This document shows positions 53,833-64,000 of a stretch of 64,000 nt of DNA, in pieces; the first letter of the stretch is position 1, and every line of letters begins with the position of its first letter. The notes under the pieces were generated by a model. That model was not told where the DNA came from, did not search any database, and saw nothing but the letters and a program-made list of their open reading frames with translations. The DNA comes from Triatoma infestans (Eukaryota; Arthropoda; Insecta; Hemiptera; Reduviidae): positions 1 through 64,000 of the forward strand of contig JAAEAF010000245.1 in the NCBI GenBank assembly GCA_011037195.1, read 5' to 3'. Made by a program: the position numbers and the translations under genes.

Positions 53833-55424
53833 TTAATTAACTTATTATTAGATACCATTTTTATTTATTTACAGAATTCGCCACATACCATAGCTCAATA
53901 AGTCAGGGCCTAGATAATTATTTTCATTCTAAACAAAAGGCTGTGGAAAGTTAGTGTTAATGTTACATTATTTAAAGAACATTATCCTTCTTTTCCTATT
54001 TATTTATTATAGAAATTTAGTGATAAAAATTTATTAATTTGTCTTTCTTTCATTAACCTCTGTTTTGAAAAAATCTCTACTATAAGTAAGAAAAAAAAAT
54101 ATAATTACAAAAAAAAAACTCGAAATTAAATATAAATTTAAAATTCTCAAAAAAATAAACAAAACACTCTACTCTGCCTTGCATCTACAGATAATTCAGG
54201 AGTCAACTTTTAATTAACTCTATATATTAATCTATGATTAGCTTCAAACTCATTGATGGAGACGGAACATGCCAAAGAAGAACATTACATACATATTTTG
54301 ATTTCAAATATACCAGAAAATAAAAGATTAAGAGAGAAGTCATCTTTAGAAAGTGAAGTCGTGGGTACAGTATGTGGGCAAATTTCCCACACAAAAATCA
54401 ACTAAATATATAAACTCCCTCAGCAAAATTGCAAATTATTCAACTTTAGTTAATAAACAAATTACAGAAAAGAATGTTTACTGTGTGGTGCTACTCCCAC
54501 AAGTATGAAAAAAAACAAGGTAAGGAATTATATTTTAACTTCTCCAAAGTCATCTTCAAAAATGAAAAAGGCAACAAATCCGCATAGATAGAAGCAAAAA
54601 ATAAAAAGGAAGCCTTCAGACCAGTTAAGGTTTACTAGGAGTGGACCCAGAATCAGATGCATGCTCCTTGACACAAACCCGCTGAAGGGCGGAAGTATAC
54701 AATGACAGATTATATAATATTTAGATTCAACTTAAGTTATTAAACAAACTACAGAAAAGTCTTTAGTTAAGGTTAACGGTGGGAAGTTGTTCCAATATTG
54801 TTCTAAAAAAATTCCTTTAATCATTATCCTAACCAATATGTGGAATTTAAACTTTAGTATGATGAAAATATCGTTACTTTAAAAAAAAAATATTCTTTTA
54901 TTGGATTGGGTTCTGAATGATTAATTCTTTTATTGGATTGGACTATGTGAAAATTATTAAATGCTAAGCAATTCAAGCTTACTTATTTACAGAAGTATAT
55001 CTTTGATCCTTAGTATGAAGAAGTTTGACATTTGCTATGCAATCAGCGAGGTTTTCTTCCATGGCCTAAAAATGTATTAACTTTTAATTTTTATGAATTC
55101 TTTATAACTGTCTTGAGCAAAAAATTTCCTAACATTCCAACTTATATAACGTAAATATAAGAGTTCAATAAAAATATAACAGATCATTCATCAAAATCAT
55201 AGATACCAAATTGTATTTGAGTAAAATACTTTGTTAAGAAGATAATGAATAAGAATTGATGGTTTTCTGTTCGATACAGTTTCGAGCGCAGTTTTCATTT
55301 GAAAAGTAAAAGAAAATTTTGGCGTAAAATTCTTAAGACAAATTTTCTGCAAATCTCAGATATTAATTGACAATGTTCTTTAAATTTCATTCAAATTCCT
55401 TTATAATAAAGTTACTTTTTACAT
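53833..55424. other. AT-rich DNA downstream of the takeout-like gene
   Basis: A possible polyadenylation signal AATAAA lies near 54155. No gene or repeat is recognised except short A tracts. Confidence 0.4.
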
Positions 55425-55430
55425 TTACAG

Positions 55431-55577
55431 AAAATCCTAAGCTCACTCATAATTTCGATTATAAATTGGTAAAGAGGAATAATTAAGATTATTAGCAAAT
55501 AACAAAATCTGACCTTAAACATACAACAAGACTTCGAGTTTATTTTGGGAACCTTTGCAATGGGGACAAAACTTTAG
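55431..55577 (+). pseudogene. Decayed duplicate of takeout-like exon 5
   Basis: The block is flanked by CATTTACAG and TTTAG|GTAAGG, as in exon 5 (53342-53491), and matches it at roughly 85-90% over 147 of 150 bases. It contains stops (TAA and TAG near 55485-55496) and a 3-base loss. The following intron start (GTAAGGTTGTATATTGTTTT and TAGATATAAACGGTTAAAAACC) is also copied, up to about 55636. No copy of exon 6 was found after it. Confidence 0.88.
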
Positions 55578-55639
55578 GTAAGGTTGTATATTGTTTTTAT
55601 TTTTAAGTCGTAGATATAAACGGTTAAAAACCATTTCAC

Positions 55640-58585
55640 AATACAGATCGAGTAATCATAAAGATATAATCTGCTAGTCCTTTACCTAACAAGGAAACTT
55701 AATGCCCAAGCTCTCCCTCATCTCTCTACAGTTAATTTCCTCTGAAAAAAGGTTCAAATAAAAGTCGTTTTATCAAGATTTCTTTTAATAATAAAAAAAA
55801 TAATAAAAGTGCAAAAGTAGAAAGCTGGAATAACTTTTATCAGTAAGTATTTGTATTATCGTCAATGACATGAATATCTACAACGATACCAAATTTGAAG
55901 TAATCAACTTTACTGAATAGTTAGATAGATAGATACATGTAGAGGGAGTGGCAACAATGACAAATCCATTGCGTATAGATCTGTTGTCGTTGCCAGTGTG
56001 TGTACTAAAATGTATTGTATGTTTGTGTAAAAGTGAGAGTGATATGTAGTGATGAGCTAGTATGCAAGTGCGTCCGCTGCACTTAAGTTGTTTGATCACA
56101 TGAAGTTTTTTTGGAGACCATTTGTACCTTGTAGTTGGTGGAATGTTGACGGCATAAGTTCACTTAAGCTGTGTAAAATGCAGGGACCTAAGATGCCAAA
56201 AGAATTTGCTCCTTCCTATTTTGGATTAGTAAGTAGTAGAAACATTTACCAAGTATGTATACCAAGTTTAAAGAAACTCATCGAAAATGTTACTTCCCAA
56301 TTAGTCTTCGTGTCGTTTCCCCTGATATACCCAAAATAATATCAGCTTTTACTTTTTAGCTGATTACCAAACACATATTTACCATATATATGCAATATGT
56401 CATACACACATAGAACCACATTACTGACTTTCTCTGGAATCCGAAGGCCTCAAACTATTGTTTCTGGTATAAACATTATTTCGAAAATCTGACAAGAATA
56501 GGAGCAATAAAACCGCACAATACACTGCTTATTTCAGAAATGAAAGTGAAATTATTTTTTAAATTAGTAAGGATGATTAAAAGTATGGGTGGAAGTAATT
56601 GTGACTGACTCCTCAATTTTAGTCTCTTTATTTTAATCTCCTACCAGGAACAGTGAAGTCACAAAATTGTCATCTTCAGACAGTATTTTAAATTGTAGTT
56701 TGGTCAAAGTTTTATCTTATATTTCACAATTAATACATACATACAAATATATATATATATATATTGCACTAATGTTAACATGGTAGGTACATTGTAAGAT
56801 GGTGATCACAAAGACAAATGCGCACAAAAACACACACACAAGGGATTAGCTAAAAATATTTTTTTTCGTACTCAAGAGACCTGAAAACACTATTTCCTGT
56901 GCAAGCTCAATTTAGAAAATCTGACATGAATGCAGTATTGCTTCTTGCCATAATAAAAATAAAAATGAAAGGTTCTTTTATAAAGTAAGTGCAAATGAAC
57001 TGTAGAAAAATGACAATTTTGGGGGGAATCAGGAAGCGAACTAAAAAACATTTTGCAATATAGAAAATACTTATATTTCGCTTTATTATTTTTTTTTTCA
57101 GATTTTCTAATCATTTTACATTAATATACTCTCAAAAATATCAATTAAACATATACAATAATTGTGTATATATAATATATATATTTATAGATTTTCAATT
57201 TATTATTTAAAAAATCACAAAGGCAAGTTATGGAGGCCTAAAAATGCCCGAGCCTATATAATAAAAAAATAAAAGTAATAAGAATAAAAAGTTAAAATTA
57301 TAACAATAGAACAATGAATAAAGAATTGAAACAAAAATAAAATCACACGGAATGTAAATATTATAAAAAAATATATAGTTCCACAAAAAACTTAAAAATG
57401 TAGTAAAATCAACCTAAACTGGTCCATACAATATTTGAGGCCAAGTAAGGTGATATATTTGTGCGGCAAGAATTTAATACGTGGAACAGGCAATTCTGTT
57501 TTTTTTTCTTCTTCTTCTTTTTATTATAATAATTACTTTTTGATAATTAAAAAAATAATGTTACTAAAAACTATAGGATTCAAAAAAAAGTTTGTTTTCA
57601 ACACAGTTATTTCATATCACCTGGAATGTACATACATCCAATTTTTTGTAATTTTTCTCTTTCTATCTCACAGTAACTACAAATATCCTAAATTGAACCG
57701 TAGAGTCAGTACAGAACTAAAAATAATTTACAGTGAGACAGCTTTACAAAACTACCAGTATCTCTACGATTCTTGAAAATTTTTTATTCTATTTTATTTT
57801 TTACTTTTATATTTAAACTATTCTCCCCTCCCCAAATATCCCCTGTAGAAATTTAGCAACGAGAAGACTAGGCCACTTAAAAAAATATCATTTTTTGTTT
57901 GTTTTTTGACACATTAAAGGGCAACAAAGGGCCTCAAGGGTTCTTTTTTACATTTCAAGAAGTATAAAAATCTGAGTATTACATTATTATTGTCTAGAGA
58001 TTCTTCTTTTCAAAACAAAACAAAAACAAAAAATTAAAAGGATAGATAATATTTTCCCTTTGAAATTCTATAACATTCTCTAATTTAAATAAGTTAAAAT
58101 GAATGATGTAAAATGAATTATTCACAGATCTAAGAAAAAGTAAAAACAAGCGAGGTTATATGAAGCGCATAGAGATAATATTTCACTTCCATGACCAAAG
58201 CACACAGGCGTTAATTTCAAAATGTTAAAAATTCATGCATATGTCACTCTGGCGATAGAGCTATGTACAGGATAAAATCACTAAAGTGACACGGGAATCA
58301 ATTTTGCTAGCAGGTTTTTCTAATATAAAATGGATCATTTTCCAACAAAAACTTGGTTCAAATTGGAGTGCCACAAAGTTGTTAGTTAATAACTACTAAA
58401 CTTCCAAAATCTTTAATTTTGTTTTTTTTAAAGTCCAACTCGATAGTCCTATTTATTGTATTTGAATAATTATAAAATTAATATTGTCTTCATTGTATTT
58501 AAGACGTAATAAAATAAAATAACCGACAAGGCCCAATTATTTTTGCTTATTGTTCATAACTCAATTCATCAATTTTAAGAAAAAA
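55640..58585. other. AT-rich DNA with decayed repeats
   Basis: Pieces related to the dispersed repeats are near 55740 and 56240-56520. Short (AT)n and A-rich runs are at 56748, 57170 and 57355. No coding region can be supported. Confidence 0.45.
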
Positions 58586-58591
58586 AATGGT

Positions 58592-58659
58592 TTACGCATG
58601 TGCTGTTCCAATTTTGCTGAAGTACACGCACTTCCTAGGGTCAGTCGAGTACAGAACAC
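58592..58659 (-). CDS. Possible terminal exon (minus strand)
   Basis: An acceptor-like ATTTTACAG is followed on the minus strand by an open stretch encoding VLYSTDPRKCVYFSKIGTAH and a stop. It is a GC-richer island in AT-rich DNA. No upstream exon or family was identified, so it may be chance or the last exon of a long host gene. Confidence 0.25.
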
Positions 58660-59248
58660 CTGTAAAATGTTATTTTAAATGTTATACAAGTAAAAACCTT
58701 AAATTGAAGCAATGTATATTGTATTAAGTGGATAAATAAAAAAGTAGATTTGTAGTTTCAAGAACTACCGATTTTAATTACTTCATAATTAACCATAAAC
58801 AAATTAAAAAAAAAAAATTGCGAAAATAATGAATGTAACACTCCATATCCATATATATATATACCTTAATTTTAAGCAAGCAATTGGAATTTTTTGCATA
58901 AGGGCTACTAATAAAAATCAAAGCCATCTACAAAGCATATTTACTGCTTCAAGGTTCATAGTTATTAGAATGCAGTCTCATATCAAAGTTTATTAACAAA
59001 ACAATAAAAACTAAAATCTTATATATAAACTATATGTAGAAAAATCTTCAAATGGCATGAACTGCATAATTTTAATAATTAAAAAAACAAAAATATAAAA
59101 AATAAATAAGTTATAGTTACTATTAATTTCGGCATTTATTCTCATCTAGCTTTCTAGAGAATATTAAGGTAGGTTATAATACAAACGGCCATATTTAAAA
59201 TTAATTTGGCTTTAAGAGCCAATCGTAGAATAGAAATTCACCGTCTTC

Positions 59249-59309
59249 CTATAACATGCAAGTATACTTGAAGTTGTAGTTGGGTCCGCAGAACTTCATT
59301 CCAAGAGAA
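59249..59309 (-). CDS. Possible terminal exon (minus strand)
   Basis: After an acceptor-like TTTTTTTAG the minus strand encodes SLGMKFCGPNYNFKYTCM and then a stop. The two Cys and aromatic residues look protein-like. Same caution as for 58592-58659; these could be alternative last exons of one gene or unrelated. Confidence 0.25.
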
Positions 59310-59761
59310 CTAAAAAAATGAAGCAAACTACTGAAGGTACATTAATAGATTTATGTAAAATGGACTTGATGAAATTCTACTAGATTCTGCTCTTTGAAAA
59401 TTTTACTATCTGTGATTCGAACTAAAGTAAATCATTCGTGTAAAGTTCAGCAGTATTAAAATGTTAGCGTTTATTTATTGTAGATATTTTTAATGAAGAT
59501 AGAAGTTATATATAATCTTTATTATATCAGAAAATAAAGCAACAAGAATTGAAGGCGCGACTCAACTCAATGTGTCAAAACTATTGGATACTCTAGAAAA
59601 CAATAATTCGAAAAGTGGATATAATTAAAAAGAAAGCACATATTAACAGTGATCTCATTTTCCTGATAAAGATAACAATTACAATCTATTTAAGATCCAT
59701 ACGTCTCGCCTGAGAATGAGCCATCAAATGTGTAAACGATTTTAACAAATCATTATCTTTA

Positions 59762-59955
59762 AAGGGAAGGGATTAGCTCGGTGGTAGCCTGCTAACTTCC
59801 AGGTTCGAGTCCAGCAGTGCTGCCCTTCCTAGGAGCCTCTATAGCTTACAGTTCGGTGACAGAACACTGTCCAGAGACAGGCAATGCATTGAGAGACTCC
59901 GGCAGCCGATGCCATAGATGTTGACGCATCTCAAATTAGAATAAAAGCTTTAAGG
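59762..59955 (+). repeat. tRNA-derived SINE
   Basis: GGGATTAGCTCGGTGGTAGCC and GGTTCGAGTCC are A- and B-box-like. A body with GCTTACAGTTCGGTGACAGA and ATTGAGAGACTCCGGCAGCC follows. It is related in its head to the copy at 38288, with a different body. Not a tRNA gene: the flanks do not form an acceptor stem. Confidence 0.6.
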
Positions 59956-61759
59956 GAGAAAGCAGTGAGTATTAAGAATAACCAGTTTATATATGCATTG
60001 AATTTTCTGATTGAGAGGAACACGATCCAAATTTAATGACATCTGTGAAAACTAAAATGCATGATTTTCTGTGAAAGCCCAGAGGTCAGCCAACTTGCAA
60101 TGTCTAAATAGAAATTAATAAAAATTAAATGAAATTTAACTTCTTTTTAGTATTTTTCTATCTTTGCTATTTGATTAAACTAAAATATCATTCTTAATAA
60201 CCTGGATCTTGTAGAATATTCAATGTTGTTTTTATATTATACCAAAAAGATATGCTACTCAGTTAAACAAATACATAAATAACTCGAAGTGAAAAAAATA
60301 AAATCTTAAAATTCAGTAAGTAATAATTCAGACACTTCAAAAGGAAATAATGGAGCACAAAAAAAAATTGAATTTACTTCTTCAAAAAATTGTATTTTAT
60401 TTATTAGTAAACAAAAGCAAATTACACACCACACAATAATCATTTCTCATGAATATTTTTGTGCTTTACTAAATTTTATAAATGTTTATATATTGCACTA
60501 AACAAAATAGAAAAAAAAATATGATTAAAACAATAATTGTAATTAAGATTTGGGTTTTGCGGCCTAATTTACGCTTTATGAATCGAAACCCACATTTATT
60601 TTTTTATACCTACATTAGTTGTATAATATATAATTATTTGTGCACAACCGTAATTCTCGGAAGACTTATTAAGATTAGTTAATATTTAATTTCTTAAACT
60701 AGTGGTATATAATTCCAGCCCAGTATTTTTTAGTGTAACAGCGCCCTGTATTTTTACGGCACTTGTACCCGTTAATTGGTTGTTTCCATTAATCGTGAGA
60801 AACATTCTTAATTAGAAGCAACTTTTACGCAGGGGCTACATGAGACTACTGCTCTTTTTTACTTTTTTAACTTGTGTTACATCGATTTAAATTGAATTCC
60901 ATCACACCAAAGTAATTAATGTTTATAATTGTACAAAAATTTGATGAGATCATATCAGCATGTGAGATCATTATAAAGATTTTTATACTACTATTTCTAT
61001 TTAAAAACTGAAATAAGAATAAAATAAAAATGGTAATTTATTGTAACCACAAAACCCAAAATTGCCAGAAAATAATACTGCTTCGTTAGTTACAAAATAG
61101 TTTACTTTTCTATAAGCGCGAAAATAAATATGGCTGTAGAAATTCTTTTATTTAAAAAAAGCAAAACTGGATTTGCAGTCAGTATCGAGACAGTTGCAAG
61201 AGAATATATAGATAGCTTAACCTAATATCTATGGAAAAAAGGGGCCTGCTACTACGTGGCCTGACCTCTTATTCAATTTTAACCTACAAAAACAAAAATA
61301 AACCACATCTAATGTCAACACAAAGTTTTACAACCAAATAATATGGTTGTTTACTAATTCATTGGGTGCGTATTGAAAACAAAAATTCCATTAAATGGAA
61401 CTTCCAAACATGAAATCAATATTTTTTAAAGTAATGTACTCTTCAAATTGAGCTTTATTTACTATTATTAATAGCTGTATTATAAATAACTAAGTTTCAT
61501 TTAATAAAAGTATTAAGTCTCTTGAAGTTTAAAGGAACTTTAAAAATTTTAATATATTTTCACTAATAACTGTAGAAATATAACCGATTAGAAAGTATAT
61601 TAGACCATCTAAAAACTATCTTAATTAATTGCATAGATAATACTACTAATATAATAATAATAATTAGAACATTTCATTTAGTCAAAAAAAAAAAAAAAAA
61701 AAAAAAAAAAGGAAAAAAGACCGCCAAAGTTGGCAGGTGGGTATTGCAAAACGACCCAC
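59956..61759. other. AT-rich DNA without recognisable genes
   Basis: It contains a long A run at 61684-61711. The bases directly before the twinfilin-like stop codon would be its 3' UTR on the minus strand, including this T/A tract. No other feature. Confidence 0.4.
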
Positions 61760-61933
61760 TTACTGATGATGGGACTTGGTAAGCCGTTTTGCGCCACGAT
61801 TCGGTGGTCCCTTAGGCTTGTCGAACTTTTTCTGCGTAACACCTGCAGTACTGGTAGCTACAGAATCCTCTACTGGATTTAACGCTTCGTAAAGACATTC
61901 TTCAGAAACTTCTTTTCCAGAGTCAACTTCCAT
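61760..61933 (-). CDS. twf: Terminal exon of a twinfilin-like actin-binding protein
   Basis: After the acceptor TTTTCTGTTAG the minus strand is open for 57 codons to a TAA at 61760-61762. It begins MEVDSGKEVSEECLYEALNP and ends with KKFDKPKGPPNRGAKRLTK and SHHQ. Twinfilins end with a very similar pattern (EIDSG.EL, LY.EL.P, then KPKGPPNRGAKRL), the tail that binds capping protein and phosphoinositides after the second ADF-H domain. The second ADF-H domain itself should lie upstream, at higher coordinates, but I do not find it before the dispersed repeat at 62040. Identity rests on this tail alone. Confidence 0.72.
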   Translation of the reverse strand: MEVDSGKEVSEECLYEALNPVEDSVATSTAGVTQKKFDKPKGPPNRGAKRLTKSHHQ

Positions 61934-62039
61934 CTAACAGAAAAGAGAAAATAATTAAAATTTACTTATTTAAAAAATCAATAATAATCAAGAATAGTTT
62001 CTCCCAAAAATTTACTTATTGCTTTCTTTAACTGCTATG

Positions 62040-62962
62040 AGAGGAAGAACTGTATTCGTGTCAAATTTTTGATATCGAGTTTTGAGATCTCCTAATTCCA
62101 TAAAAGTGGTTTTTGGAAAATGTGTGTGTGTGTGTGTATGTCAACCGCTTAATTCAAAATCGAAAAACCGCAAACGTTGGAACTTGGCATTCCATTTGGC
62201 TATCACTGTGGAATCCGACAGGAACTTACATGTCAAATTATCTCAACTGGAAATATCACTTTATGAATGGATTTTTCAGTATTTTACTATTTTCACGAAA
62301 ACGACTCCAACGATTTTCTTTATAGTAAGTAAATTAACTACACAAAACCAAGAGCTACGACTTTTATTTGAAACCTCTTTCTGTAAAAATTCATTTAAGG
62401 AGGGTTTTGGGAGGGAGGGATTACGCTTTCCTCTGAAATGTATTTATTATATAACAATAGACCTACAACTTTTATTTGGAACCTTTCTCTGGGAAAATTC
62501 ATTTAAGGAGGCTTTTTGGGGAGGATTATGCTTTCCTCTAAAGGGTATTTCTTTTATTATATAATTATATCATCTAAATAAAATTAATTAGAATTAAATA
62601 TATTGCCGAAATTCTGAGTTTGAAGAAAACTGGATTATCGAAAGTGCGTAATTACTGTTTTTTCAGTTTTCCGCGGTTTCCATAAAATACCAATGGATTT
62701 CATTAAATTTGTTATGCTAATATACTAACTATAAGTACATGGCCTATCATTTTTACTTGAAACTTTTTCCAAGAAGCTTCGTTTAAGGAGGTTTTAGGGG
62801 AGGAGGAGTGGTATGGGTTCCTTAAAATTGTCATTTTATTAAGTTTAGATAATCCAGATGATAAAAAATTAAAGACAAGCAAACATTTTAGAAAAATTAT
62901 AAGTTAGTGTGTAAACTGCAGTAAGAGAAAGTCGTGTGAGTGTTTGACACCAGATTTTTTAT
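62040..62962 (+). repeat. Dispersed repeat family copy
   Basis: It starts GAGAGGAAGAACTGTATTCG, TTTTTGATATCGAGTTTTGA and ends AAGAGAAAGTCGTGTGAGTG, TTTGACACCAGA. The middle module (CGACTTTTATTTGAAACCT...TTTAAGGAGG) is repeated three times. It lies in the presumed intron upstream of the twinfilin-like exon. Confidence 0.75.
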
Positions 62963-63249
62963 TTGAAATATTACTGTTAACAAAAAGGGCGCATAAGTTC
63001 AAAGAAACTTTATTTAAAAAACAAAAGTTTGGTATGAAATATTTACACCACTTTTATTTCTTAACTTCCAACGAGCAATTTTTCATCAAACTTGGAATTT
63101 TTACAACACATTATTTGTCCTTAATTCAAATAACTGATCGTATCTCACATTAAACTGAAATGCCATATAGAAGGGAGGGAATCTATTGCCAAAGCCGCCA
63201 GAACCAACCCAACTATATTAAAATGTTCACACAAAAATATCTAAAATAA

Positions 63250-63472
63250 AACGAACAAAGTGTTTGTTGGCTGGGACCAAAGAAAACATTTTTTGTTAAC
63301 TTTCAAAGTTTATTTATCGATGGTTTCGGACACTTGTGGTATTCTTGCTGAGGAAATATCTGAAAAAAAAATGTAAAAAAAAAAAGAAAAGAAAAAAGGT
63401 GCCCGAAACATCGATAAATAAACTTCAAGTTGAAAAGTTTTTTTTTCCTTTGGTCCCAACCAACCAACATTA
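63250..63472. mobile_element. Foldback/MITE-like element
   Basis: GTTTGTTGGCTGGGACCAAAG...GTTTATTTATCGATGGTTTCGG is matched in inverse by CCGAAACATCGATAAATAAAC...CTTTGGTCCCAACCAACCAAC, with arms of about 75 bases and an A-rich loop. Non-coding. Confidence 0.78.
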
Positions 63473-63720
63473 AAATAAAATTTATAGACCCCCTAAGGGT
63501 GTGGAATGTTCATAAAGCTTTATGTTTATAATGGCTTTAAGAATGTTTATAAAACCGTTTTCGAAAAAAATGCGAAAATTCTCTTTGAATATATTAATAA
63601 AATGGGGATATCCAGACAGAATGATGATATATGAAACAGAATGATGATATATGAAATATCTAGTGATTTTTTCGCTTTTTTTATTGTCATACATTTTGTT
63701 CATAATCAATGGGTCTCAAG

Positions 63721-63789
63721 CTACTTCACGTGAAAACTGATAGTTTGCGCACTGGAAATCTCTCCCAAGTGCAATTCTTCTTCTATTAG
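63721..63789 (-). CDS. Possible exon upstream of the twinfilin-like exon
   Basis: After the acceptor TTTATTTTACAG the minus strand encodes LIEEELHLGEISSAQTISFH. It then either meets a donor (CAC|GTGAAG) or runs two codons further to a stop at 63721-63723. A phase-0 join to the exon at 61933 is possible. The EELH phrase is like the end of twinfilin's first ADF-H domain, but the second domain would then be missing. Confidence 0.35.
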   Translation of the reverse strand, partial: LIEEELHLGEISSAQTISFHVK

Positions 63790-63901
63790 CTGTAAAATAA
63801 AATAATATTAAATGGACCTACTAACTTTTAGAGAAATTTGATAAATCTAAGAACCCACAATGACGAGAACCAATTTTATAATCATTATTTTTTCTTCTTA
63901 C

Positions 63902-64000
63902 AAACGAGTCACAAAATCCATTTTCATAGAAGTTTTCAGAACAGAGAAAGATGGTGCAATACTTGTGTCAAACAGTATCGTATTAGCACCATAGGAAGGA
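63902..64000 (-). CDS. Possible exon reaching the window edge
   Basis: One minus-strand frame is open from the edge to a donor ACTCGTTT|GTAAGAAG and includes NTILFDTSIAPSFSVLKTSM and DFVTR. With that donor the phase (2) does not fit the next candidate exon at 63789, which needs phase 0. Either another splice site is used, an indel is present, or the two islands belong to different genes. Confidence 0.35.

Noticed and set aside
59766..59835. tRNA gene
   Set aside because: Same reasoning: pol III boxes only, continuing into a repeat body.

Overview
The window is AT-rich insect-type nuclear DNA. It has spliced genes with GT-AG introns, a takeout/JHBP-family gene, many transposon relics and microsatellites. 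One dispersed repeat family ends in a constant GTGAGTGTTTCACACCAG-like motif, which reminds me of planthopper (hemipteran) genomes, but that is an impression and not proof.

The outstanding object is a complete Polinton/Maverick (adintovirus-like) element at 200-16109, about 15.9 kb. It is bounded by a perfect 6-bp target duplication, CCTATA, and by long terminal inverted repeats that start AGTAGATG. Rightward it carries a packaging ATPase, a conserved Polinton protein of unknown function, a small frameshifted gene, a retroviral-type integrase with chromodomain, a PLA2-containing minor virion protein, an adenain-like protease, a penton, a small linker gene and a hexon (major capsid). After a 1.2-kb repeat-rich control region come a spliced small gene, a protein-primed family B DNA polymerase and a 205-aa orphan. 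Leftward, near the left repeat, are a 246-aa protein with a textbook BIR zinc signature fused to a common arthropod mobile-element domain, and a 127-aa orphan. The ATPase, penton, polymerase and one small gene carry frameshifts or stops, and the polymerase has Gly for a catalytic Asp. Hexon, integrase, PLA2 protein, protease and the BIR gene are open. The element lies 26 bases after the apparent donor site of a host exon.

From 17774 to about 24160 lies a minus-strand non-LTR retrotransposon of the I-superfamily type (gag-like ORF1 with zinc knuckles; ORF2 with endonuclease, RT, RNase H and a C-terminal zinc region). It has several ORF2 frameshifts and a poly(A) end at 17774. A GC-rich segment with an (ATT)n tail follows. 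From 25 to 48 kb I see mostly relics: DDE transposase pieces, RTE-like and other LINE fragments, tRNA-derived SINEs, foldback elements and several copies of the dispersed repeat.

At 48538-53832 a six-exon gene encodes a 252-aa secreted takeout/juvenile-hormone-binding-like protein. Intron 3 holds a mariner element (49215-50526) and intron 4 a 350-bp foldback. A decayed copy of exon 5 lies downstream. The last part holds AT-rich DNA, short terminal-exon-like islands on the minus strand, a SINE, and a minus-strand terminal exon whose protein matches the C-terminus of twinfilin; two more exon-like islands reach the window's right edge.
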